Assembly (NCBI GenBank): GCA_029204225.1
Contig: CM055103.1
Span: 20,038,925 to 20,102,924, forward strand
DNA from: Diphasiastrum complanatum
Taxonomy: Eukaryota; Streptophyta; Lycopodiopsida; Lycopodiales; Lycopodiaceae
Length of the DNA stretch: 64,000 nt
Direction of reading: 5' to 3'
A program made the translations under genes and the position numbers. Of the stretch, positions 35,498-46,489 are shown one piece after another. How positions within the stretch are numbered: the first letter of the stretch is position 1; each line of letters opens with the position of its first letter. The notes under the pieces are model-generated. The model saw nothing but the letters and a program-made list of their open reading frames with translations, made no database searches and was not told where the DNA came from.

Positions 35498-35777
35498 TAA
35501 AACAGGAGCTATGCTGGTACAAAGGGCTACGTGCTAATATAAAAATCTTTGAAATCGGAGATTTGTGAGAGACGGAGGAAATTTCCAAAAATGGCAGTTT
35601 GGCAATAATTGCCATTTTTCAGGCTTAAGGACAGTTTTGAGCCATTCTAAGGCCAAAGTCTTCAATTTGGCATAACTTTCAATCCATAGTTTGGATTGGA
35701 AAGTGGTCGGAGACGTCATTTGTCAATTTTGCAGCAAATTTTTCATTTTTGCAATCCTGAGTCATCTAATTGTAGTT
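35498..35777 (+). other. Leader of copia-2, 5' LTR not found
   Basis: No copy of the copia-2 LTR (TGTTAGAAATC at 39683) is present upstream of its gag gene. The leader joins directly to the gypsy LTR. A 10-bp perfect hairpin stem (AAAAATGGCA/TGCCATTTTT) lies at about 35588-35620. Confidence 0.5.
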
Positions 35778-36654
35778 ATGGCAACGCTAAGCGAAAGCGT
35801 TCTCAATGAGTCAAGCAAATTGGAAGGAGCCAGCAACTATGTAGTTTGGAAATTCATACTGAAAAACATTCTGATGGAAAAGGAGCTATGGGAGATCGTG
35901 ACAGGTGAAGAGACAAGGCCAGATTGAAGAAGATCAGCGGCCATTTGATAGGAGGAAATGGAAAGCATAGAATGTCATCAACTTGTTAGTTAGAGATGCT
36001 ATCATTCCCTACATTTCGGATTCGGAAGGACCGAAAGAAGCATGGGATACGTTGAAGGCATTGTTTGAGACCACAAACACATCTCGAGTGCTATTCTTGA
36101 AGACGAAGATGCGCACATTACGGATGGGAGATGGTGCAACTATTGCCGATTACCTATTGAAGGTAAAGGAGATCCGTGATCAACTAGCTGTTGTTGGAGA
36201 GCGAGTACAGGATCGCGAGATCGTTCAATTGACATTGAACAGCTTGAGTGAGTCACATCAGATGTTTGTGACAAGCATTGCCACACGGGAGAATCTTCCA
36301 ACCTATGAAGAGCTAGGTGGATTACTTTTGCAGGAAGAGAAACGTCAAGAGAACTTGAATCATCGTAACATGGGCTATGATCAAGCTCTTGCAATTAGAG
36401 GACGAGGTGGAAGATTTGGCCGTGGTAGGTATCAATCGAGAGGAGGAAACTCAAGCCGGGGATCATTTCAACAATTTCATGAGCAAGCCAATGATAGTCC
36501 AAATCGAGGCAATTGGAATCAAGGCCGAGGTCAAGGATGTGGCTATTCCAGGCAAAATAAACCTGGAAATTATAGGTACTGCAACAAACCTGGCCATTGG
36601 GAGTGTGAATGCTTCAAGAAACAAAAGGAGATAGCACAAAGAAAAGGCAAATGA
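35778..36654 (+). pseudogene. Copia-2 Gag, broken
   Basis: The ATG at 35778 opens a Gag closely related to that of copia-1 (SSKLEGASNYVVWKF). It stops at 35925, with a frameshift before the frame 35983-36654 continues with LFLKTKMRTLRMGDG, NLPTYEELGGLLLQEEKR and an Arg/Gly-rich tail. The zinc knuckle is damaged: the first cysteine of the CCHC set is tyrosine (YRYCNKPGHWECEC). Confidence 0.9.
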
Positions 36655-38043
36655 CAAGCGGGCAATTATGCTGATCAACATCAATTTGATGATGATCTTT
36701 ATGAAGACAATTATGTTGATCAACATCATTACGATGATGATGAATATGAAGATGATACATGCGAAAGCTCAAACTTGTTCATTACGGCGCTAATGACAAG
36801 TGATGAAGCAAAGGATACCTGGTACATCGACAGTGGAGCGTCCAAGCACATGACTTTGAGGAAGGAGTGGTTTTCGGAATTCAAGGAAATCCACAATGGT
36901 GATGAAGTTGGACAAGCTTATGGCCAATTGCTACCTGTGAAAGGATTTGGAGTGGTACCAGTGAAGCTAGCCAGCGGAATGATAAAGTGGATAAGCAACG
37001 TGCAATATGATCCTGGTTTAGCCAACAATTTACTATCAGTTGGGACCATGGCTGATCAACAACTCAAGGTTGAGTTTGATAGCGACAAATGTCTCATCAA
37101 GGACATCAAGAATCACTACAAAGTGATTGCTATAGGAGCTAGAGTAAACGGGAATCGACTCTACAAATTGAATGCGAGATCTTTTACTCAAGCTATGGTA
37201 AGCACTGTTGATAGTCGAAGTGATCTTTGGCATCAACGATTTGGTCATATTAGTGCACAAAGTTTACAGATTCTGAAAAGAGGTAATCTAGTGATTGGAT
37301 TTCTTGATATTTCTTTTGAAGGAAAAATCTGTGAAGGTTGCATTTTGGGAAAACAACACAGAGAGAGGATTCCCAAAAGTGGAGCAAGGAGAGCCAGTGG
37401 CTTCCTAGATCTTGTCCACAGTGATCTATGTGGACCAATGCAGACTAGATCTCTTTGTGGCTGCTATTACTTTATTACCTTTATTGATGATTATAGCAGA
37501 TGCATTTGGATTTATTTCATGAGCAAGAAATCAGACGCTTTTGCTAAGTTCAGAAAATTCAAGACATTAGTTGAAAAGCAAATAGGAAGTTACATCAAGA
37601 CTTTGAGATCTGATGGAGGTGGTGAGTATTTTTCGACAGAATTTATTGATTTTTGCAAAGATCAAGGGATCAAGAGACAGACTACAACACCTTATTCACC
37701 GCAGCAAAACGGAGTTGCAGAGTGAAAGAATAGATCCATTGTTGAGATGGCCAGGTCAATGCTCAAAAGCGGGGTATGCCAAACACCTTTTGGGCAGAAG
37801 CTTGCAACATAGCTACGCACATCCTGAATCGGTGTCCTACAAAATTTGTGGAAGGTAAGACACCTCATGAAGATTTTACTGGAAAGAAACCTAATATTTC
37901 CACAGAAGCTTGTGATTTCTAGGGATGCTACATTTGACGAGATGGGTCAAGGTGAACAATCTGAAGAAATCACTAAACCTTTTGATGAGGGAGCGAAAGT
38001 ACAGGTCAAGAAAGAAGTGAAAGGGAGATACTCCCGAATCTAG
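36655..38043 (+). pseudogene. Copia-2 protease and integrase, with stop and deletion
   Basis: After the TGA at 36652 the same phase continues with an Asp/Tyr-rich stretch and then the frame 36775-37725: protease [13 protein letters not shown], pre-integrase [15 protein letters not shown], integrase zinc-binding and core ([55 protein letters not shown]). A TGA at 37723 replaces the residue after the catalytic Glu. Beyond it the integrase C-terminus is compressed and frameshifted (about 37725-38040), with the region between the HEDFTGKKP and SRDATFDE parts deleted. Confidence 0.9.
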
Positions 38044-39682
38044 CGAACAGAGAGAGCTTAGAAGGTCAAACAGAAATCGGAAACCTCCTGCAAGGTTAGA
38101 GATGAATTTAGCCCTAATGAGTTCCGTGCTCAAGGCGCAAGAACCAAAAACCTTTTATGAAGCAAAGGAGCACAAGGAGTGGCGTGCAGCAATGGAAACA
38201 GAAATGGAGGCCATATCAAAAAATAGGACGTGGAACTTGGTTAAGCTACCTGATGGTAAGACGCCTATCACTTGCAAAAGGATTTATAAAATCAAATATG
38301 GAGCAGATGGGCAACTCAACAAGTATAAAGCACGGTTGGTTGCGAGAGGATTTGAGCAGCAGGAAGGCATTAATTTTGAGAAAACCTTGCACCCATAGCT
38401 AAGATGATAACTATACATTCTAGCATTGCTATTTCTACTTTCCATGGTTGGAAGATCTAGCAAATGGACGTTAAATCCGTTTTTCTGAATGGAGTGCTAG
38501 ATGAAGAGGTGTATTTAGTACAACCTCAAGGATTTGTTGAGCCAGGGAGAGAGCATCTTGTTTGTAAGCTCAACAAAGCTATCTATGGATTGAAGCAAGC
38601 ACCACGGGCGTGGTACTCTTGCATTGATGAACACTTCAAGCGAAGAGGAATGGTAAAGAGTAAGGCTGATCCTAATCTTTACATTCTAAAGCAAGATTCA
38701 GATATAGTGTTCATTGTTTTGTACATGGATGATCTGATTATTACATGAAGTAATGAGAGCTTAATTGATGACATCAAATCAGATCTTTCCAATGCTTTTG
38801 ACATGAGCGATCTAGGATTGATGCAATATTGTCTTGGCATTGAAGTATGGCAAAAGGATGAGGTTGTCTTTCTTACACAAAGCAAGTATGCATGAGATTC
38901 GCTTTATAAGTTCAATATGTAGGATTGTAGGCCTTTGAGTACACTGATGGATGTCAACATGAAGCTTACTGCATATGATGAATATGAGAAAGTAGATGCT
39001 TAAAGTTGTACAGGCAGCTCGTGGGTAGTTTGATCTATTTGACACACACGCGACCTAATATTTCTTATGTTGTTGGTGTTGTTAGTCAATTTATGCAAAA
39101 TCCTAGTCAAGCACACTGGAAGTCTGCTACACGTATTCTCAGGTACATTTGAGGGACATTGAATTTTGGTTTGAAGTATGATCAGCCTGAAGTGCCAATG
39201 TTGGTAGGTTACACAGATGCTGATTGGGCAGGTAATATTGATGATAGAAGATCTACTAGTGGGCATACATTCAATTATGGTACAGCTGCACATGGAGCAG
39301 CAGAAAGCAACCTACAGTAGTCTTATCTTCGACGGAAGCTGAATATCGTGCACTCAGCAATACTACAAAGGAAGCGGTATGGCTACGAAGATTGCTTGTT
39401 GATTTAGATCAACTACAAGTGGATGAGACTACTATTTCTTGCGACAACCAAAGCTGCATTCAGCTTGCCAAAAATCCAGTTCTACATGCTCGAACCAAGC
39501 ACATCGAAATACATTATCACTTTGTTCGAGAGAAAATACTTGATGGAACCATTGATCTTGTTTTTTGTAAATCTGAAGATCAAATGGCAGATATTTTTAC
39601 CAAGTCATTAGGTAGATGTAAATTTGAAAAGTTTTGTACTTTATTAGAAATAGAAGAATGTAATTTTATCATTGAGGGAGAG
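38044..39682 (+). pseudogene. Copia-2 reverse transcriptase and RNase H, broken
   Basis: The RT starts in frame 38102-38398 (EHKEWRAAMETEMEAI, ITCKRIYKIKYGADG) and continues in another frame, 38464-38748, with MDVKSVFLNGVLDEEVY, AIYGLKQAPRAWY and YMDD at 38722-38733. Several stops follow. RNase H is scattered over three frames: TDADWAG-like at 39216, then the frame 39392-39688 with SCDNQSCIQLAKNP, ARTKHIEIHYHFVREK and MADIFTKSLG. The gene ends just before the polypurine tract GAGGGAGAG (39674-39682). Confidence 0.9.
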
Positions 39683-39907
39683 TGTTAGAAATCAATGATA
39701 AACTTGTTACTGTTTACGATTTACTGTTGACAACTGTTACCAGGTGTAGGCTAGTCTATAGTCAACTACTAGTTTTATCTCTCTCTATATTCAGGGTTTA
39801 TTGTACTCTCTTTCAGTTAGTGTGAGATAGTGTGATGGTGTGTTCTTCCTCTTTCTCTTGGTGATTGCTTATGGTGATTGATTGATAGTGCTCATCAGAT
39901 TATTGAC
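39683..39907 (+). repeat. Copia-2 3' LTR, right border uncertain
   Basis: It begins TGTTAGAAATC after the polypurine tract. The right end is tentatively placed at ATTGACA near 39907; the first duplicated microsatellite unit begins just after. There is no other LTR in the window to fix the border. Confidence 0.55.
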
Positions 39908-39912
39908 AATAT

Positions 39913-40360
<448 letters not shown>

Positions 40361-40659
40361 AACAATGTAACTATCTACTTTACTCTTTCATCTACTTTAC
40401 ACTTTTATCTACTTTAAAGTTTTTTCTTTCTCTTTTTTTCCTCTCCTCACTTTTTAATACTCCGAATCACTTTCCCTCACAAAAACAAACAAAAAACATT
40501 TTATCTCCCAAAAAAAAAAAACCAAAACACAATAGATCACCTGCAATCACCACAATGGAAGCCTTCCAAATGCTCCAAGCTCCAAACACTCCAAGCTCCA
40601 AACGCTCTAAAAGCTCCAAACCTGCAAACAAAAGTGAGGAATAATATGCAAAAACGTGC

Positions 40660-41084
40660 GGAAATCCCGAAAACCAAAATACGTCGGATTCCGACGTGCC
40701 AAAATACGTCGGAATCCAAGTTCTATTTTTCGTACCACGTCTTGTCACAATTTTTCATTTACTTGGATCGATGATGTGCACGTTGGATTCCGACGTCTGT
40801 CAAAATCCGACGTCCACATCGGATGCCAACTAGACTTTTTTTTGATAAAAAATATGACACGCCATATGCACTTTTGCGTGTCGGATTTCGACGTGTCAGA
40901 ATCCAACGTATAGTTTAAAAATTAGTTGTCGTTACGATTTCCGGATCATCGGACATTCAATTTGGGAATTTTTACTAAGGTGTCAAAATCCGACGCGTCG
41001 AATTGCAACGGATTATAAAATTTCCAAAAATCTGTCGGACACCCACGTCGCAATCCCTGCGATGTGTTATTGTGCCTGGCAGTG
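40660..41084 (-). mobile_element. CACTA-type transposon end with palindromic subterminal repeats
   Basis: The plus strand ends TATTGTGCCTGGCAGTG at 41084, so the terminus reads CACTGCCAGGCACAATA inwards. The preceding 400 bp hold many GTCGGATTCCGAC-type palindromes and half-sites (40683-40695, 40708, 40783, 40807, 40880, 40985, 41035). It resembles the region at 23096-23530 in motif and in the inward word TTGCGA, so the two could be ends of one large element. The adjacent three bases (CAA left, TGC right) do not match as a target-site duplication. Confidence 0.65.
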
Positions 41085-41104
41085 TGCCCATGTTTTTAGT
41101 TGTC

Positions 41105-41735
41105 GAATATGTGATGGGGAGCTTGCCTAATTTGATTTTATTTATAAGGTTGCAAATTTTTCGTTTTTGGCTTCGTTTCTTGTGGATGGCCCAAATATGT
41201 TCCAAAGAGGGTGACAACATTGCCTAATTTAGTTTTTTCAAGTCTTTGGCTTTGTCGTTTGGGGTCACCCTAAATATGATACTACAATGAAAATTGAAAA
41301 TAGGACAAAAGAGAATTAGTATATCTTTAAAATGGCCCAAACAATGTACCCCTTTGAAATATGTGATGGAGAATGAGCGCTGACCTATTGATTACTCAAA
41401 CGTAGGATCGCTTGATTTGATTTTTTTTATTAGTTTTAGATTTTTCTGATTTTTGGCCTAATTTCTCAAGATAGTCCCAAGTATGTTACTACAATGAAAC
41501 AATTGCAAATAGGACAAAAGAGAATATCTCAGAAAATGGGCAAAACGATGTACACCTTTGAAATATGTGTTGGGGAGATTCGTCAAAGGCAAAATTGCCT
41601 GATCAATACTTTTATTAGGTTCAAATGTTTCTTATTCTTGGTTTCATTTTTGCAAATAGGACAAAAGACAATGTGTTTAAAATGGACAAAAGACAATGTG
41701 TTTAAAATGGACAAAATGATGTAGGCATTTGGGAG
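41105..41735 (+). repeat. Tandem repeat upstream of neprosin copy 2
   Basis: This is the counterpart of 6040-6640. It has units beginning near 41105, 41355 and 41555, each with GAAATATGTG-TGG-GAG-like words and CAAATATGTT/CAAGTATGTTACTACAATG tails. It marks the left part of the duplicated neprosin segment and starts about 20 bp from the CACTA end at 41084. Confidence 0.75.
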
Positions 41736-41809
41736 AGCCGTGATCGTAATCGCTTGTTTGCATGGGGACGGGAATAACAAGTGGGCCTTTATGCGCTGGA
41801 CGCATTGAC

Positions 41810-42110
41810 AGGTAGGCCCGTGCGATTTCAGGGCAAAACCCGGGTCCCAAGCACCAATGGTCCCGACATTTTCTCGGGCACCGTCGTCCCGGGCCCACAT
41901 GGTCCCAGCATTTTTTGAGGGCAACATGGTCCCGGGATTTTTCGGGGTCCCAGGGAGCACTTTTTCGCGGCACACATGGTCTCGGGCCAGCAGGTCCCAA
42001 AAATTTTCGTGGGCACCCATTAGTCTCGGATCCCAGAAAGTTTTGGGGCCCGAGCATGCATGGCGACTGGCCCACGGGTCCCAAGATTTTTCACGAGCAC
42101 TCACGACTAC
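41810..42110. repeat. GC-rich degenerate minisatellite
   Basis: Variants of ATGGTCCCG-ATTTTT-GGGC recur about seven times (near 41857, 41900, 41926, 41968, 41990, 42030 and 42080) in a strongly GC-rich patch that has no counterpart in the neprosin-1 segment. Open frames on both strands cross it because stops are rare in GC-rich repeats; I do not take them as genes. Confidence 0.7.
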
Positions 42111-42702
42111 GTACGTTCGCAAGCTTGTGGTTTGTTTTTTATCTATTTGATATGAGTTACTTCCCCAGAAAGCTTAAGGGATATGTTAGAGCGTGCCACG
42201 TGTCATGCAGCTGTGCTGGGACCGTAATTTTCTGGAAGCTGGGCCTGCATGCGCAAGCAGGAAGGGTCGCGGAAGGCGGGCAGCATCAGAAACCACCGGG
42301 GACACACGACACTCACTAAACTGCTCCGCTCGTTATCGCCATCGTGACTGCTCCACTAGTGATAGACTGGGAGCTGATTTGTGATTGAAAGGTCTGGTTA
42401 CATGAAATTCAAAGAACTAGGTCAGGTATCAAAATTAAAATTGTGAGTCTATTGTCAAGTGCTGCTCTATTAATTATTACCTTCTAGATTAGAATTTAAA
42501 AGGCTTGGATCTATCGTCCAATGTCAAGTCATACTGATTTCTGCTTTACTTATCTGTTGTACGACTATATTAGAGTGATGAAGGTGTAGAGACTACTACC
42601 CTGGAGGGTCAGACCTTGAAAGTGATCAATTTTTTTGGGTTCAAAGGCAGTTTTGGATGTTTAATTCTTGACCCCTCCTACAATACAAGAAAGCTAACTT
42701 CG

Positions 42703-44013
42703 ATGGAGTCTAGGAGAGCAGGATCTGGTTCACAAGCAAGCTGGAGTTTGTACTGGCTTGCAGCCACATGTTTTCAGCTGTTGCTGCTGGTAAAGTCATC
42801 GGAAGATTCAAAATTGCAGCAAGCTTCAAGACAAAGAAAATTACAGGCTTACACAGACAGCACCAACGCTACTATGCATGGTCCTGCTGTGAAGTCTTTC
42901 CGGGTTTCAGATGGAAGTTGGGTAGACTATGTCCCCATAGAACAACAAATTGCAGCCCACCACCCTGCCCTCAAAGATCATATTATCCAGATATCACCAT
43001 CGTCATATATGGATTTGCAACAAAATCATGTTGAACCTTCAAGCTCGGAGCTGCACCGGTACCCACAAAGTTTTGCAAGGGAGCATGGAGGATGCCCGGA
43101 AGGTTGCATCCCGGTGCAACGAAGGGGACCAAAGCAGCCCCTTTCGAGCAAATTCCGAGCTCTAACTATGCATGGGCACGGAACGTCGCCAACCGAATAT
43201 GCTGTAGTGGGAATGCGATCTCCAAAAGCACCTTACAAAGGGTTGAGTGCAGTTCTGAGTGTTAATACACCTGTGGTAGGAGATCTCAAGACAGGTTTCA
43301 GCGTTTCCCAGCTTTGGATTTCTGCTGGCCAATACAGCGACAATTCCCTCAAAACTGTCGAAGTTGGTTGGCACGTGTTTCCCTCCCATTATCCGGCGTT
43401 CTATCCGCGGACGAACAAGCCTCTAGCTCCACATCTCTTCATCTACTGAACTGCGGACGCTTACATCAGCACAGGGGGCTACAATCTGGATCGTTCTGGG
43501 TTTGTCCAAACAAACAACAAGTGGGTGCTGGGTGGAACCATGTCAACCCATGCTAAACCAAAAACAGAAGCTGAAATCTCTGTCCGCGTCGTCTACGATT
43601 CTAAGATCCCTGGCTGGCGCTTGTCCATCTCAGGCACAGCCATTGGATACTGGCCCTCAGCTATATTCACCAAGCTAACCAGCAGCGCAGATACTGTGCT
43701 ATGGGGCGGCCAAACCTTCAAAACTGCTTCCGCCATCAAGCACAAAGCCACCACTATGGGCTCAGGTGCATTTCCAGATAAAGGCTACCCTGTGGCGGCT
43801 TACCAGAGAAATGTGAAATACGCCGACCACTCCCAAAAATTCTTCGATGCGCCTTTGAAAATTGAGGATGTAAGCAATGCAGATTGTTACAAAACTTCAA
43901 TTCAAGGAGGAGGAGGGGGAGGAGGAGGAGGTTCTGGGCATGATCTGTGGGGGAGTTATTTTTTTTTTGGTGGCCCTGGAGAACGTAATCCTGCTTGCGT
44001 CGTCAACAAGTAG
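42703..44013 (+). pseudogene. Neprosin-type peptidase, second copy with premature stop
   Basis: The sequence parallels the gene at 7077-8393 over its whole length, and the homology includes about 300 bp upstream. The matching start is the ATG at 42703 (MESRRAG); an upstream in-frame ATG at 42616 is not supported by the paralogue. A TGA at 43447-43449 replaces the Trp codon of the IYWTAD motif, and the same phase then continues to a TAG at 44011. Other changes: the Cys of the activation peptide is Tyr (GSWVDYVPIEQ), and the second predicted catalytic Glu is Gln (VLWGGQ, codon CAA at 43711-43713). The glycine run has nine residues instead of eight. Only one nonsense change breaks the frame, so silencing is recent, or the product is translated as a truncated protein. 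Confidence 0.9.
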
Positions 44014-44325
44014 ACTTAATCACCTCAGATGCCACCAAACAACCAACTACTCTTTTCGTTAATTTTGTGACCTATATGTTAAAAAGTCCAAGAGTGTTTC
44101 ACATTTTAGTTATTCATATTTTGTGAAAGTTTGGAAAAGCCTAGGGACTTTGGTCTTGTGAAAATTCCTAACTTGCGAGCAGTTGAAAGTGCTCAGAGAG
44201 CAAGCTAAAACTTTGCAAGAAAAAAGTATATGACATTCTATATTTTATTGTTTTTAAAAAGCACTATACTATTACAATAAACTTTTGGATTCCGTTTGTG
44301 TTTTCAATTGATTCAAACAATTCTT

Positions 44326-45284
44326 TTTTTGTATTTTTTAGTGGAAATTACAAAGTCACTCCAACTGATCCACAGAGAACATCAAACAACGGAGAGACAA
44401 AAGCTTGCAAAGCACATAAAAAAATGTTTGAAATCTCCTCAAAAGTACTTGGGTTTCGCCATCATTGGAATGGATAAAAAAAAACAATACTACCTCATTT
44501 TGTGAGAGTGACAGAGAATTTAAATAAAACATATTTCATTCATGTTCATTTGGTTGGAGCTCTGATATTCAATGGCACTTTACAATTTAAAGTGTATTTC
44601 AATTATCCCAATGTTTGAAATGATCCAAACTTGACCAACACCATAATTCATAAAATAATCGTTGAATTTGGTGATAGTCTTCCCAAGATTCTCTACTTCC
44701 AACTTGACAATATTGCTCGTGAAAATAAAAATCAAACAGTGTTATCATGTTTGTCGATGTTGGTTGCTCTAAAGATTTTTAAGAATATCAAATAAGGATT
44801 CTTATTGGTGGGTCATACTCACGATCAGATTGACCAAATGTTTAGCTGCCTTTCTAAAAGGCTATGACACAAAAAAGCCTTTTCTTTACCAGTATTACAA
44901 AGTATTATCGAGGATTCCTAAACGTCTAAACCAAATGTGTTATTATTACGATGCACATTTGATTTTAGGGACTACGTCAAAATGTATGAACAACCCTGCA
45001 TACAACCAATCACTGGTATCACTTTCCAACATCAATTCAAAATTAAAAATAATCATGAAGGCATCACATTGTTGTGGGGAAAGCATTTTTCGAATTCCGC
45101 TGCATGGTTACCTTTTGAAGGGGTCCATTTTTTTTTACGTAATGTGAATTTTGTTCTGGTTAAGTTTGCGCCTTCATATCATCTAACGTCCACTTTAAAA
45201 GAGCAGAAAGCTCAAAGAAAAAATTCAATTGATCCATTTGTAGCATTGAATTTTTTAGAATCGACCATTCAAGCAACGTACTAG
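44326..45284 (+). pseudogene. Decayed DDE-like mobile-element gene (DUF7869 type)
   Basis: Frame 44296-44505 carries TERQKLAKHIKKCLKSPQKY and IIGMDKKKQ, and from about 44680 another phase carries FQLDNIARENKNQ (44700-44738), LSMLVALKIFKNIK and, after a TAA at 44793, GFLLVGHTHDQIDQMFS (GHTH at 44811-44822). The phase continues to 45284 with LPFEGVHFF. From memory this order (GMD-K, then LDN-ENKN, then VGHTH-DIDQMFS) is that of DUF7869-type proteins, a transposase-like group known from fungi, algae, animals and some plants. At least three stops and one frameshift make it a pseudogene. Function and family name are by recall only. Confidence 0.65.
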
Positions 45285-45367
45285 TTTTTTGATGAGTTTG
45301 ACATACATTGGTGAATGATTTTTTTGAGAAATAGAAACTCAGTCTACTTAACTTAGGGGATACAAAC

Positions 45368-45889
45368 TGTTATGTCCATGATTAGTACATAGGATTCAGT
45401 ATACTCCTAGTCTTGGATACACGGCACTCTAGTGAAACAAGTTGCTAGTTATGCCACATCATACTGGACGTGACCCGAAAGTAACTAATATCCTTGTGAG
45501 TACCAGAACACACTAAATGGAGTTAGTACAAGGTATGAGACAGTGTATGCATGTGTAGAGTTATCAATAGCAATTCTATGAATAGAGTATCCATGCCTAG
45601 ACACTCTATTATGGATGAATCTATGTATAGGGGAGTTAGGAACTTGCACGTCTATGTGCACAGGTGGTTCTAGGATCTATATAAGGAGGCCAAACTCGCC
45701 TTACTACTCACATTTGTGGTTGATTCATTGCCAAGCTCTCACTCTACTTTCATGCTTCTTGTTCCTTGGCTTGGGGGTGAAGCTTCTAGAGTTGATTGGT
45801 TGCTTCTACTTGATTGGGTGGTTTCTCCATAGTGTGTTTTCCATTGTGGTTGTCTTGTAAGAAAGATCTTGAGGAGCTTTCCATTATAG
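45368..45889 (+). mobile_element. Probable 5' LTR of a truncated retrotransposon
   Basis: The segment starts TGTTATGTCC and ends just before a perfect primer-binding site. A TATA box, TATATAAGG, is at 45678-45686. Roughly 600 bp of leader-like sequence follow and then the palindromic array at 46490, so the rest of the element is missing. The LTR borders are provisional because there is no second copy. Confidence 0.65.
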
Positions 45890-45901
45890 TGGTATCAGAG
45901 C
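45890..45901 (+). promoter_or_regulatory. Primer-binding site of the truncated retrotransposon
   Basis: TGGTATCAGAGC matches the initiator-tRNA primer site seen at 28361 in copia-1. It fixes the orientation of the LTR on its left. Confidence 0.85.
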
Positions 45902-46489
45902 AAGGCTTACGAAGATCGGGAAACTTGGAGAGTGGTGCTTTGGTGGAGATCAACTAGTATCCTCATCCAGGTGGTGGAACAAGTGTGCAAGTTGGTGGAT
46001 CTTCCCAGTTTCAATTTTCATGCAAATAAGATCCACGTCGCTCTTAATTTTTTTGTGGTTTATGGAAAATTGTACTAGGAAGCCAATTTGTGTTGCTTTT
46101 TTGGAGCTTTTTGTTGTGTAACTCAAATTTTGTGTAGATCTGAATTTTCTATCAAGTGTACTTTCATATTAGTGATGAAATTAATGATGCATGCCGGATG
46201 TTGGATGTCTTAGTGATGAGTTATTTATGAGAATTTCATATATTAAACATGCATGTTTAGCAGTCGTTAAAATTAACGACATGTAAGTAAAATTTATGAA
46301 ACACACTCTTGCAAAATAGTTACGAGTTTTTCACATTGTTTTAACCAAAAATAAATAAATTTTTGGGTTATAGTTTTTTAAAATAAAGAATGTTTTTTTT
46401 GTCAACTATTATGCCATAATTATAGCAATTGATGTTTCCAAATAAAGGGTCACTTGATTTCGCCATTTCTTTTACATAAAAGTCAAAAA

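Noticed and set aside
41583-42319. Overlapping ORFs of 130-180 codons on both strands in the GC-rich patch
   Set aside because: Low stop density in a GC-rich degenerate repeat explains them; no motif is conserved and both strands are open at once.
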